A DNA stretch of 64,000 bases from Branchinecta lynchi. Lineage: Eukaryota; Arthropoda; Branchiopoda; Anostraca; Branchinectidae. The position numbers were made by a program, and so were the translations under genes. Positions within the stretch are counted from its first letter, which is position 1. Every line of letters begins with the position of its first letter. The stretch is taken from positions 13,046,938 through 13,110,937 of the forward strand of contig JAKZAP010000014.1 in assembly GCA_023053575.1 (NCBI GenBank), given 5' to 3'. The notes beneath the pieces are model-generated. The model made no database searches. It was not told the DNA's origin and worked only from the letters and a program-made list of their open reading frames with translations. Of this stretch, positions 52,401-62,480 are shown piece by piece.

Positions 52401-55400
52401 TCACGAATCGGTTTAGCATCACTAAACATATGTCTTTCTGAAGGCTACGGCAGTCCCTTTGCGCTCATAGCTCGTATACTTCATGTCCAGGGGCGTAACC
52501 GCTAGATACGGTCGAATCGAGGCTAAGCTGTTGGAAAATCAGTTGAATATTCTCCGGAGCGATAATTATCTATTCTTGAAAAGTGGAACAAGCATTCGGC
52601 AGCGTCAACTACTGGCAGTTCTAGTAAGCACTGGGGGTGAATTAGTCAAGCAAGGCAACAGCAATACAAAATTTAAAAAAATGAAGCGTGCAGAAATCCC
52701 TATATAAAACAATGTTGAAGGTCGTGGACCACTCCGTGTAAAGCCTTTAACTCCCTCCCATCCTATTTTTTGCTCCAGTTACGTAGTTTGCGGCGAAACT
52801 CAGCCTTTATGATAAGTGGAATTCGTGAGCCCATTTGTGCAGCTGAGGCTCGACTTCGCAAGATGCTAAGCGTGGTCACAAGCTACCCTTGACAATACAT
52901 ACTTTTGGTTTTTTTTCTAATACTGGTCTACAAGTTATATGTGGGTTTTTTTTTTCGTTCAGCCCACTATTCATTTACTCCGCTTTTTCGAAATGGCGGG
53001 TTACAAATAAATTACTTACTTACTTACTAACGTCCACAAGCTTACAGCAAAAAGTCAATTAAGACAAAAACAAAAGGAGGAGCTAGAAGGCCCCCACCTC
53101 GCAACCCATTTGTGTGTTCTGACTCCCCCCGGGAATTCTAAGACTGATTGATGTGTATGATTCAACGGCTAGTACTTGCACCACGCGGACATCAAATTCC
53201 AACAGAAGAGTCATGTCCACGACCCTCGTTCAATAAATGTGGCAGGGTAGAATCTTACCACCAGGAGGACGCCTGTCACAAGAGGTCTCCACCATCGGCG
53301 CAGTCAGCTCTCCGTCTCCACGTTCTGAGTAAGTGTTAATTACACTACCGCCACCAGTCTCAGACGGAGAGGGGTAAGCCGGCTCAAGAGGGTTGGGGAG
53401 AACATGCGGTAGTCGGTTATCATACTGGTACATAGGGTTTCTAGTAGGGTCTTGGTAGTAATAGGGCAAATAGTTCGGATCGTAGGTATGGTGACGATAA
53501 GGCATTGGGTAGGGAGGGTAGGGATAATGCGGGTATCCATAAGTGCGGTAGGGTGGCGGTCCACCTGAAAATGATGGGCTTTTTTAACATGCCTGCAAGC
53601 TACTCATCGGGATACCATATCCTTATTGCTTTACGAGTGCATTTTAAGGTAATTAAGCCTTACGAAACCAGCTCCGATTATCCCGACATTTACGACAATT
53701 TTGTCAACTATTTTTGTCGGGAGCCTGTGAACCCCTCCGTGGACACTAGAAAAACGGAAAGGTAATCTTCGACATTACTCAGGTGGGGAGGGAGGGTATT
53801 CGGGAGGAGACTGAGACCCGAGGAAACAGGTAAGCTTGAGAAATCACGGGCGCCAAGAATACCTAGACTATGGCGAATAATTTACAGATAAGCCGAGCAG
53901 AGTCGTTTTTGAAGGAGAAATGTGTATGTTTCTTAAAGGACAGGTCAACATTATCCATTTGGCACATTGCGCATCCCCAAAACTTTCAGATTCCGTGTGG
54001 TACTTCTCCATTAACCATAATGGCGTCTGCCTGCGTTTCATTGCCTTTTCCTTACTCTTTAATCCGAAAAGAAATTCCATATTGACTAGCCTAATGCCTC
54101 TGACAGGCAACAGCTTTACAGGCGGGTAAGATATAAGGAACGCATGTGTCAGTTACCTGAATTTTTGCGTTGAAGGTAAATAGCTCAGAGACGGAAGCAT
54201 AGAGGAATAAGCCGCGCCATATTCAAGATCTATCTACTTTAAAACTATGTCTACTGCTTTTGCTCCAATGAACTTCAGCGTTAGCTACATACATTCACAA
54301 TATGTCTGTTAAAAGAATTTACAAAGAAGATTTTTAAACGGGATACCCACAGGAGGAAAACCCTAGCAGGTGCGAGGCTCGGTTTGAATTCGGTAGCTCT
54401 CTGAACACATTTGGAGGAAGGAACTGTAAGGATAAGTTCATCGAGATAATCAAAGCTGGCTTTTTAATAGCGTTCTACGCGACAGAGTATAGGCTTTTTA
54501 CTGCATTTTACCATGCACCAGCATCTACGTTACGAGCACAAGAGCAATGACTAGATTAATAACTGTACTCTTAGCTTTGTACAAAATGGTACTGCGACAT
54601 GCAACGCTCATACAGATACTAGCGTTCGAATAAGAGACAAACAACACTTGAGGCCTTAAACCAAGTGCCAACTGAATGCGGATCTTCGTTCCCGCGGCCG
54701 AAACCGGTGCAGCCTAGTGCGAATAACTAGCGCGGTTCGAATTCCGCCTCAAGTTAATTTCACGTCGCCTAAGCGAATTATTTTCGTTTTCAATTTTTAA
54801 AGCTAGGTTCCCACAGAACGCAGGTTCACAAGCGGAAATAAAAAATCCACGTCTTCAGTTTTGCGCCGCACCGTTTTAACTTTAAGTCGACTTGTATTCG
54901 CGTCGCGTCTCAATCCGTAAGCGGAGGAAAGTCGCATGCTGCGGGCACCAAGCGTAAGGCGACCAGATTCACCTTCCGTGGCGTAGACCGGGATCAAGAT
55001 TTCTCCTGTACCGAAGCGATCCGAGTACGAATTACTCGATAGGGTCTACAATTCGCCATTATTCCAGTTCAGCGGACTAGTTTCTGAAAGTCCCCCATTG
55101 TCTCATTATAAACATGTGACACATGTAGTTAGACAGATCCACAAGTTGATGAGTACACTCTAAGGAGTTTGATAACTGATAATACATGTTACGAGGACGT
55201 GTAAACGTTACGAGGACGTAATAATAAAAAAAAGGACGTATGTGCTGTGAGCCTTTTAAGTGTCATATTTATCACAAAGGATGCGCAAATATCTGTTATC
55301 TGTTATTAAATTTCTGACTGTGTAAAAAAAATCTGGAATCTTGCTTCCTGAGCAACGGAAGTTCTGCACTATCTTTGGGAGTAGAAAGTGAAAGCTCTTA

Positions 55401-58400
55401 TGTCCCACCTCATTACCTTATGGCTCCATATTTTACTAGCTCTTTGGGCCATATTCCTGATCAGCGCTTCCAAGCGGACTAGTTTCTGTTAATCCCCGCA
55501 TGCCTCACCGTCATCACCTGGATCAGACATGGTAAAATAGATCCACAGGTTAGTAAGTGGAAAACCTGTCATCTGTGTCCCAGGTAATGGAGGTTTTGCA
55601 GATGTTTCAGCAGCAGAAAGTGAAAGTGACCCACTACCCTATGGATTCGACTTTTTACTATGTCTAACCAACACTTGTGTAGACATAGTAAAAAGTCGAA
55701 TCCATAGGGTAGTTGATCACTTTCACTTTCTGCTCCTAGTACATATGTAAAACCTCCATTACCTGGACACACATGACAGGTTTTACACTCACTTACCTGT
55801 GAATCTATTTTACCATGCCTGATCCAAGTGCTGGTGATGAGGCATAGGGGGATTAACAGAAACTAGTCCGCTTGGAAGCGCTGAACAGGAATATGGTCAA
55901 TTGAGACAATGGAGGACTTTCAAACGCTATTCTGCTTGGAGCTCAGAACTGGAATAAGGAACTAGTGCAAATGTGGGGCCTCGCGCAAAAACGCAGCATG
56001 CCTGACATAAGTCTAGCGACGACCAAACGGCTTGATTTCTTTCTCCTTTTTGGAAACCATTAAAAGTACGTTCACACTCAGTCCGATTTCGCAGTCGGAT
56101 GCGATGTTTTGACGCATCGCACGCAGGTTTTCCTATAGTGACGCGAAGCACACATGGCGTATTTTCAGACGCGAAATATTATCAGACTTCCTATTAACTC
56201 TCAATGCTAAACCGACCGGCTCCGACCACTAAAAGCGTTCGAGGTAGGATTTTTTCAAAGAAATACTATGCAAGACGAAATTCGACTGAGTCGTACTTGC
56301 GAAACAGGACAATCGGTTTAGCGGAAAACCCCTTCTCGCTGATGTGGGAAAAAAAAAGAGGAGGTACTACTGCACTCTCAACTAAGGTTTCAAGATTACT
56401 TCGAATGATGCTAGCCGCCATAGATTCTATAAGATTACTATAACAACTGCTTAAAGTTTCCCAGACATAAATAAGAAAATGGCCTTGTTTTTAAAGAAAT
56501 GTTTACAATGGGAACCATGCGTAATGCAGTCACTGTTGACAGATAAGTCTTAAAACTGAATTTCACCACGGATCGCAAGCGGAATTCCGCAGCACAAATC
56601 AAGCGCTGGAACCTACTGCGTCACCGGCTACTTTCTGCTGCACATCAGCCGTCCTTCTACGCGACCCTGGGGGTTTCAAGGGTCGTATTAGTAAGGACCT
56701 CCAGGGAATCGAGTTAAAACGATTTGGACTCCGGAGCGAGACATAAACTACTTCCAGCAGTAAATAAGTTAGCATGAGCTGAAATCTCCTCTCAGTTCCA
56801 AGCTAAGAGGGCAAGGAGTTGACAGCATTGCCAAGCCGAAAGGATTGAGTCAAGATATCTTAAATCTACAAAAAGGTTTAAAGTCGTACTGTAACGAGCA
56901 AACCCTAAGGCGTCCAAGTCTGAACGGATTCTGAAAGAAGTTAGATGCGAAGTTAAGAGACGCATACAAAAAAGATGAGATCATGTTCTTTTAAATATGC
57001 AAAGCACCTGCTCCACTTGTCGAAATTATGCCATAACCATACTTTGACGGAGAAGTTCAAAATTCAAGATGCAAGTGTTACTCTTTTGGATTTTTCTTGG
57101 TCGCTATCAAAAATCATCGACAACAGGACCCAACCAGCGCACGACCTTCTACACAGCTTCCTGGCCGACGATTGAAATTAAGTGTCTTTTTGTGTATGTT
57201 TATGTGTTTTATTTATTTTCTTCATTTACTCCGCTTTCTGAAAACGGCGGGTTATAAATAAATTACTTACTTACTTACTTAGTCTTTCTCCAGTTGAGAT
57301 AAAAACCCTTGGCGACGCCCAATACCACTTCACTCTAACAAAAAAAAAACGTTTGGAAGTTACGTGTTACAAGACCACTTCAAATCCCGTTTCACTCAAA
57401 TCGGAGCAACCGGATTTACCTCCCTCCACTCCCCCACGGATTCGGAAAGGAAGGTTTCCTACATATTTGTATAACATGACAACTGCCAAAATATGCTATG
57501 TCGAATGATAATAAAAATTAGATGAGCACGCAATGCAGTGATAATTTTTTTCGAATTCCGATCCTAAGCGTTTTTAGAGGCTTTCCAGTCATCACGAACT
57601 ATTGTCTGTTCGGCGAAACCTTACGTTTTTCCATCTTATTTTCTACCAAAATACCTTTTTTAATTTTCGGGAATTGAGCTTTAGCTATCGGAGCAAAGTC
57701 GGTTCCTAACAACAAATCAAAATACTAGCTTCGCAGTTATCTCGCACCTCAGCATAAAATAACTAACCCAACGTTTCCATCGAATTACGGATTCACGTGG
57801 AAAAAGCGAGAGTGCCAAGCTCATACCTTGTGGGACGGGACCCCCTCCCATCCTTTGTAGTCGGAGCTGCTGCTGCTGTAAATATCCGCTGGTAGGAGAA
57901 GGTAGGGGGCTCTCGCCCCCAACTGAGTAGGGTGAATGCCTTGCTTGAGGGGTGAGCGGGGTCGGGGGCCCAGGACTAGTGGTGGAGAGGCTCCGTGGAG
58001 TGACGGCACGGGGGATGCTGACTAAGCGCGAGTTCGAGAGGCCGGCCTGTAAAGGGTTTAAACTGTTATCGATCGAAGCTCAATAATTAGCAAGCAGTAA
58101 GTGACACAAATTAGAAGACCTAGATAAAATCCCACACTTCCGCACAGCCCACTGAGACCGAATTAATACCACGTCTTTAGCTTGAGGTGTGTTCTCGCCG
58201 TTCCCCAAGGACTCTTCTGGGAATCCAAGGGAACGGCGAGAACAGAGGGAGTCGCTCCACGCGGACTCCGCGTAGGCTACAGTAAACAGCGAGAACACGA
58301 GGAATGCTTCCAAAATCGATTTAGTTCGAAACAAAAAAAATATACAGTCGACGGAAATACCCTGAATCCACTTTATTTTTGGTTTTGTTTATTCTGATTG

Positions 58401-59870
58401 TTTTTAATTGATTTTACATTGCACCAACACCAGCAAAAATTGATTCCCCTCCGAATCTGAAAAGGGAGTTCTTTTTTATGATGGTGATGATAATCGGAGC
58501 ATTCCCCGTCCGTGCGGACTCGCGAGAGTACGGGGAGTGAGTCCCCGGGACAAACAAAAAAACGGGACCCTCAAATGGAGTCCTCGGGGACCGGTGAGAA
58601 TACGCCTTTACTCTTTTCACTTTTTTTCACCAGTACCCCTTTCTTAAAGGACCCGTCCTACCGATAATATCTGCTAATTCATGCTACTTCCGTAGCCTTT
58701 CCATCTATCTCTATCTATAAAGCTAAATGTCATGTGTTGATTCTATCCCCCCCCCCCCCCCAACCGACAGTACGTCCACTTACATCTTTGCCATTTGTGT
58801 CATCTTTGAGTGACGTAACAGTCTCTCAATCACTATTTTCGAGAAGCTTGTTGTTCAGAAGACCGGTTATGCAAATTTTGCCGCGTTTGCGACTCGAAGC
58901 AGTGATTATGGAAGTGGCCTCGAAACAGCCAAAGCTTTTTCCAATTTGCTTTCAGCTATTAAAGAAGTGAATTATCTTAAGACATCTTAGCAGAAATTAA
59001 ACATTGGTGTGGGGCACCCTTAAAGGGTACTGCAGCGAAGATTTAAAATTCTCATTATAGCAAATTGACACCCAATGCTGGAGGGATACAATTTAACACA
59101 AACTTCGTTGAACACTAATGACCACCAAGGCCGTATCCAGGCCCCCCCCCCCCCTCAAACATACAAAAATAACGATTTCTATAGGCTTTTCCCTCTGATC
59201 TATGTGTTTTTTGTACTTTTTTGTCCCACCAGCAGGCAACCCCACCCCCTCGAAATAAATTCCTGGATACGGGCCTGATGACTACTGTCGACTATCAAGG
59301 CCTAAACCACATGGAAGCTTTTAACTGGAATGCACAGAACTGACATGAAAAGCCCGAGGCTATTAACAAATAAAATTATTGCAAACGGAAGCTGGGAACA
59401 CGTGAGTGGGCCAGAATATCCAGCCTCTAGCTATTTGATGAGTAAATTCCACCTAGTCTCTCTAACCTCTGTTATTGATAAACGGCTTCAGGATTTTTAA
59501 TCTTCTGTCTCAATGTTGTCTCACCCATGGCCAGCGCTTTCTTTAATCGTCTTTGTTGATATTTTTTGTATTTAGTGTTAGTGTTTCTTTTTTCTATTTA
59601 TTTTCTTTGTTGCTCCATTTTTAGGGCGCTTCGCCCTCCTTTTGTTGAGATGGGTTACATTTGACTTGAACTGAATTACTGAACATATCACATCTGAAAA
59701 GATTTCTAAAGTTGCGAACTGTAGAAGGTCTAACTGAAAAGGCTAGCTGTCATAGAACAGTTCAACCGATAGGGACTTACCGAAAGCTGCGCGTTGAGGA
59801 GCTGGTTTTGGGGTTGCTGTTGCTGCTGCAGTTGTCGGACGCCTGGGCTAGGAGAACTTAGAGATCCAAC
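46295..59870 (-). CDS. C-terminal exons of a p160/SRC-like nuclear receptor coactivator (partial gene)
   Basis: The join on the minus strand is 59870-59781, 58046-57827, 53564-53259, 51661-51383, 46452-46295. All borders are GT-AG and the phases agree (0, 1, 1, 1). This gives about 350 codons ending in TAG. Order of features: polyglutamine (QLQQQQQPQNQ), Ser/Pro-rich 'TTSPGPPTPLTPQ', 'LQQQQLRLQR', a Pro/Tyr-rich stretch, 'KPEYVRQELRAVVGAR', Ser/Gln-rich linker, and a final 'SLLEQLLNDTK'. A Gln-rich C-terminus closing with an LxxLL nuclear-receptor box is known for p160 coactivators (NCOA1 long isoform, insect taiman). That identity is inference; the bHLH-PAS and receptor-box exons would lie beyond position 64000. 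The exon structure itself is firm. Confidence 0.65.
46670..47467 (-). pseudogene. LINE reverse transcriptase remnant
   Basis: Reading the minus strand, 'ISLVCYADDIFNF' (the RT catalytic YADD box) occurs at about 47410-47450, then a stop. The following frame to 47034 ('GLEFNSDKSDVLLFNWKAEG', 'VYLGLPIG') is the RT palm-thumb region. The frame slips in an A run at about 47035, and a C-terminal frame ending near 46900 ('DPELALSNLISKYN') continues. The 3' side runs into 'ttatttattt' repeats. It is 5' truncated, lies in the intron before the terminal exon and is in the same orientation as the gene. Confidence 0.75.
47480..47800 (+). repeat. Probable retroposon 3' end with (tatc)n tail
   Basis: Unique-looking sequence ending in 'aacgatatctatctatcata' and further TATC units, the pattern of a non-LTR 3' tail. 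No second copy in the window. Confidence 0.4.
48290..48610 (-). repeat. Family K repeat, copy 2
   Basis: The inverse of the 23150-23775 type: 'gattcggtaaaattttaggc', 'aggattcggtag', 'gggattcgg', starting with a C tract at 48291. Confidence 0.6.
48990..49421 (+). mobile_element. TTAA-flanked MITE family I, copy 3
   Basis: 'aggacacctgaac' to 'ttcaggtgtcct', with TTAA at 48986-48989 and 49422-49425. It aligns along its length with copy 1 at 30485. Confidence 0.85.
49540..50640 (-). repeat. Family D repeat copy
   Basis: Inverse-orientation modules: 'acattctaatcaacttcaa'-type, 'ccggttttggccggattccg' and 'tcagcatgtcttcttacccc', ending with the long module 'gccc.tctacgaacttgac' and 'cttcgagagttatcgtgctt'. 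Confidence 0.7.
50645..51105. other. Intron sequence with a short tandem duplication
   Basis: 'ctcttaaaaacttgtctg' and 'gtgaaagtgttgtaaagtga' occur twice (about 50651 and 50759), a spacing near 108 bp. 'cgcaacg' repeats follow near 50925-50970. No coding signal. Confidence 0.4.
51108..51275 (-). mobile_element. MITE family G, copy 3
   Basis: 'gtatccaggaatttatttcg', a G tract at about 51120, 'agagggaaaagcc' and the end 'cctggatacggcct'. It lies about 110 bp from the exon at 51383. Confidence 0.75.
51383..51661 (-). CDS. Coactivator-like gene, exon with 'VRQELRAVVG'
   Basis: The acceptor is 'ttttattag' and the donor 'gtaagc'. 279 nt, phase 1 at both ends. It encodes 'SSAKPEYVRQELRAVVGARQ', a Ser/Gln repeat-like 'SQSILSPSQSIL', and 'LTQAELEAIEITLELPQND', which looks like a short amphipathic helix. 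The 'VRQELRAVVGAR' block is the main family hint for p160. Confidence 0.82.
52044..52330. mobile_element. Foldback MITE 'ttcaaacaat'
   Basis: The left arm 'ttcaaacaatggctaaaaa' and onward is answered by the right arm ending 'agctattgtttgaa'. Inversion continues inward ('cgatatttcggcccttcttg' with 'gaagggacgaaatattg'), so most of the element can form one hairpin. Confidence 0.75.
52335..52955. other. Intron sequence without recognised feature
   Basis: No exon or repeat match recognised. Confidence 0.3.
52960..53028 (+). repeat. LINE/SINE 3' end with (ttac)n tail, copy 1
   Basis: 'attcatttactccgcttttt', 'aatggcgggtta' and 'aataaattacttacttac' match 57218-57280, including the 'ccg...cgg' hairpin before the tail. 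Confidence 0.65.
53259..53564 (-). CDS. Coactivator-like gene, Pro/Tyr-rich exon
   Basis: The acceptor is 'attttcag' and the donor 'gtaaga'. 306 nt, phase 1 at both ends. The first 45 codons are strikingly Tyr/Pro-rich ('YPHYPYPPYPMPYRHHTYDP'), a low-complexity composition typical of disordered activation domains. The end is acidic ('SERGDGELTAPMVE'). Confidence 0.82.
53565..55075. other. Intron sequence without recognised gene
   Basis: Small ORFs only. No repeat match noticed. Confidence 0.3.
55080..55445. repeat. Family M fragments
   Basis: Shares 'gcggactagtttctg', 'acaagttgatgagta' and 'cttcctgagcaacggaagtt' with 12780-12980 and with the foldback next to it. Confidence 0.5.
55449..55897. 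repeat. Large foldback (near-perfect inverted repeat), family M
   Basis: Arms 55449-55666 and 55680-55897 are inverted copies of each other with few differences ('ccatattcctg' with 'caggaatatgg', 'gattcgactttttactatgt' with its inverse). The loop is about 13 nt. It lies in an intron of the coactivator-like gene. Confidence 0.88.
55910..56970. other. Intron sequence without recognised feature
   Basis: No exon, RNA or repeat match recognised. Confidence 0.3.
56975..57280 (+). repeat. LINE/SINE 3' end with (ttac)n tail, copy 2
   Basis: 'ttcatttactccgctttctg', 'aacggcgggtta' and the 'ttacttacttac' tail match copy 1. The preceding 66-codon ORF (56975-57175) may be the end of the element's polyprotein, but no RT motif is visible in it. 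Confidence 0.55.
57827..58046 (-). CDS. Coactivator-like gene, Ser/Pro-rich exon
   Basis: The acceptor is 'accctttacag' and the donor 'gtatga'. 73 codons plus one base, beginning 'AGLSNSRLVSIPRAVTPRSL' and ending in 'LQQQQLRLQRMGGGPVPQ'. Several SP/TP sites suggest proline-directed phosphorylation, as is common in activation domains. Confidence 0.82.
58186..58612 (-). mobile_element. MITE-like element family H, copy 2
   Basis: The inverse of 3994-4425: 'gtgttctcgccgttccccaa' to 'gtgagaatacgcc', with the shared centre 'ccaacaccagcaaaaattga'. Confidence 0.7.
59131..59278 (+). mobile_element. MITE family G, copy 4
   Basis: 'gccgtatccaggcc' at the left is inverted as 'cctggatacgggcct' at the right, about 148 bp apart, with 'taggcttttccctctgatct' inside. 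It gives the clearest ends of the family. Confidence 0.8.
59560..59695 (+). repeat. Probable retroposon 3' end
   Basis: A small hairpin 'agggcgcttcgccct' is followed by 'gggttacatttgacttgaac' and a 'ttgaactgaatta' tail, the layout of the other non-LTR 3' ends in the window. Confidence 0.4.
59781..59870 (-). CDS. Coactivator-like gene, exon with polyglutamine
   Basis: 30 codons: 'VGSLSSPSPGVRQLQQQQQP' then 'QNQLLNAQLS'. The acceptor is 'tcttctttag' and the donor 'gtaagt'. The exon leaves in phase 0. The Gln run is encoded by mixed CAG/CAA codons, which tends to keep repeat length stable. Confidence 0.8.
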
Positions 59871-60167
59871 CTAAAGAAGACAGAACCTCATTGGCACAGT
59901 GTTAACTTCACATTAAACCAATAGATGGCTCTTTACATAAGGGACGAATGGAGTCCTAGACTCCTAATTTATATTCGAAAAAACTGTTTCCTGGTTTATT
60001 GGTCACGGTACAAGACCCTTGTGTAAAGTGCCATCTACGTATTATTATTAATTTCCGTGACATAGGGATGTGAACTGTTTATATGAATTTGTCTTCGTCC
60101 GGGATCACTGTTCCTATGGCCGGCTTCTAACAGACTATTGTAGTGGTTTGCGAACTCTGTTCACAAG

Positions 60168-60243
60168 CCCCTCGGTAGCTCAAATGGTAAGAGCGCCTGC
60201 CTTGTAAGCAGAGGGTCCTGAGTTCAATCCCGGCTGAGGAGCA
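60168..60243 (+). tRNA. tRNA-Thr(TGT)-like sequence, possibly degenerate
   Basis: The D arm 'gctcaaatggtaagagc', anticodon stem-loop 'cctgccttgtaagcaga' (anticodon TGT) and T loop 'gttcaatcc' are clear, as are the A- and B-box. The acceptor 'cccctc' pairs with 'gaggag' with one mismatch. However, the T stem pairs poorly ('ctgag' against 'ccggc') and spacing before the D stem is off by a base or two. It may be a tRNA pseudogene or the head of a SINE. It lies in or near an intron of the coactivator-like gene. Confidence 0.5.
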
Positions 60244-60276
60244 TTTGTGTCTTTCAGTTCACTACTTACAAAGAGC

Positions 60277-60568
60277 GTGTTCCACCCTACTTACCGTAGT
60301 TACTACGCATGACGTCACGAATTCTGGCTATTTGCCGTCAAGGCTGGAACGATTTTTCTATTTTCCAGCAGGATCTCACGCCACGGGGAATCCGACCAAT
60401 CACGTTACAGAGATGCGTAGTTACTACGCTCACCGAGCATGGTAAGCAACTAGTAACTATTAGTTACTATTCCGACAAGGTTGGAACGGTCAGCGTAGTA
60501 ACTTTTCGTGAGGATGGATCGGAAATAGTAACTGATAGTAACTATTGTTAGAAGGGTGGAACACGCTC
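60277..60568. mobile_element. MITE family B, copy 4 (best preserved)
   Basis: 'gagcgtgttccaccctactt' to 'gtggaacacgctc', flanked on both sides by AAA. The 3 bp duplication and inverted ends fit PIF/Harbinger-type MITEs. Confidence 0.85.
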
Positions 60569-60569
60569 A

Positions 60570-61110
60570 AAATGTTAACTGCAATGCCCACTGCATGACT
60601 TCGTGACTCGTGAGTGGAGGTGTGACAAGGAAACATAAAACACTATTAAGAGCTATTCTGGAGTTCTCACGGATTTGCTTTCTCGAAAAGCAAAACAGAA
60701 AATTCCTCTCGCGCAAGAACTCATGGAACGCGGTTCCGCCCATACAACTTTCCTACATCACTTTCCATTCCTATCTTGGGATCCACTTTCCAGAACAACT
60801 TACTTCACTTTCCGAATCTAGTGAAGCGCCAAAAACAGCTCGGAGAAGTCAAGTGAGTTTCGGCCGAAGCTGCACAGACAGGCGGCGCATCAACTAGCAG
60901 AGCTATTCAGGCCTTTCTAAGGTTTGCCCTTTAAGGGGCTAAGCCCATACGCTATTCACTCCGTTTTCTCACTAAAACCGACCAGTCACCTTAAGCTACA
61001 TCAGCGGGAGCGTGTGCTTCAACATTCCCCAGTTCATCGTTTGAAACAAACGCTAAGTAGCCCCCCCCCCTCCCCCCACTATAGCAACATGGATTATTTA
61101 GTGGATCAGA
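60570..61110. other. Sequence without recognised gene
   Basis: A 95-codon ORF (60610-60897) has no recognisable domain. C tracts lie near 61063. Confidence 0.3.
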
Positions 61111-61112
61111 CT

Positions 61113-61271
61113 TCACTGTAAAAGTTTCTCCGAATAAGGATGCAGTATTTGCTACTGTGATTAATCTTATCTCTACTGGGATAAAATTAATCCGAATTAG
61201 GGATAATCGTGTCTCAATAAAGACAAGATCAATCCCAGTAGCGAATACTGCAAGATTTTTTTTTTACACTG
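61113..61271. mobile_element. Foldback MITE 'cactgtaaaa'
   Basis: 'cactgtaaaa' left and 'tttttacactg' right. Inside, 'gcagtatttgctactg' is inverted as 'cagtagcgaatactgc', and 'ttaatccgaattagggataa' lies near the centre. About 160 bp. Confidence 0.65.
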
Positions 61272-61279
61272 TGCCTTTT

Positions 61280-62295
61280 CTTCACGAAAACATGACTATT
61301 GGGCAGATACGACACAGAAAGCTAAACAAGTACTGAAAGAACTTTTTCCATTGGGCAGTCGTTTCTTACTTTTTATCCATGTATCAGCTAAATACTAAAA
61401 TTCTCGTCTGATTTTCTTGTTACGATCTATTCTGAGCCTGCACATACAGCTGCCTCCAAATCACGCCACCAGATGCTACGATGATCGCACTCAGCCAGCC
61501 CCGGTTTGAATTCACGACTTGGGTGGGGGTGATACAGACACAGCAAATGCTAGAACGCTTCCGAGTTAACTCCTTCAACATGTGTTGACAAGTTAAATCA
61601 AGCAGGTGTCCGCTCTGACCAGACCAAAATAACGTAATGCGCGAACTTTTAAAAAGTGACACACAGTCAAATCGCAGCGACACTAGCTCCGCTAACGGAC
61701 ACGAACATCCCTACTGAAACTCGACCAATCGTCAACGAGCGCTGGCTCTGATCCAGAGAAAAATAACGCCACTGCACACACGAACAGTTCGATGAAGCTT
61801 CTCTCGCGAAGCAAGCTGGACGGCACTGCGACGGAGGCCCATTTTGTATGCATGGGAAGGATAGGTCTTCGCATTACTCACTAAAGTTATTTTCCTCTGG
61901 CTCTCACGGGGACCACACGGTTCTCAACCGAAAGTTTACAGAGGATAATTTGGACACCGACCGAAAATGAAGTCTGCACCGCTTACAGCCGGCCTACCGG
62001 GTGTGCTCATCCCTCAGCCCCCTCTCGTCTGAAACACTATTTTCAAATTTCAATGTCATAACTGTCTGAACAAAACCGAATGAGAAGGGCTTTACACTAC
62101 ATTGAACTGACACGGCAATAAACTAATGGATCCACTCCGCCATAATTATTTTGGTTCGTTTCTTAGCATTCGTGAGATGAACCATCTGCCGTTATGCGTC
62201 ATAACAAAGCGCGTTCATCAACCACAAAAACGACAATTTAGGAGAAAACCGCATAAAAAATACCAAGCAAACTTCAGGAATAAGCATGGGCAATG
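61280..62295. other. Sequence without recognised gene
   Basis: No further upstream exon of the coactivator-like gene could be identified here. Confidence 0.3.
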
Positions 62296-62302
62296 TTCTG
62301 CT

Positions 62303-62480
62303 TTTAGGGGTACCTGTTTCTGTTCTTTGCAAAAAAAACACAAACAGAACAGGTCACCTGTTCTTTTATTTACCTGTTCCGTTCTGTTCCGTTTTTTTGT
62401 CAAGTCTGTTTTTGCCTATTTCTGTGAGTTTTTTTAAACCTGTTTTTTTTTTAGCCTGTTTCTGTTTTTGTTTTGTTTTT
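62303..62480. repeat. hAT-like subterminal region, one end only
   Basis: 'ttaggggtacctgtttctgt' followed by dense 'cctgtt(c)tgtttt' repeats in both orientations resembles the ends of the 26168-28702 element, but no partner end was found in the window. Confidence 0.45.

Noticed and set aside
62126..62480. Overlapping ORFs of 60-103 codons rich in Phe, Leu and Cys
   Set aside because: They translate the 'cctgtttctgtttt' subterminal repeats and occur on both strands.
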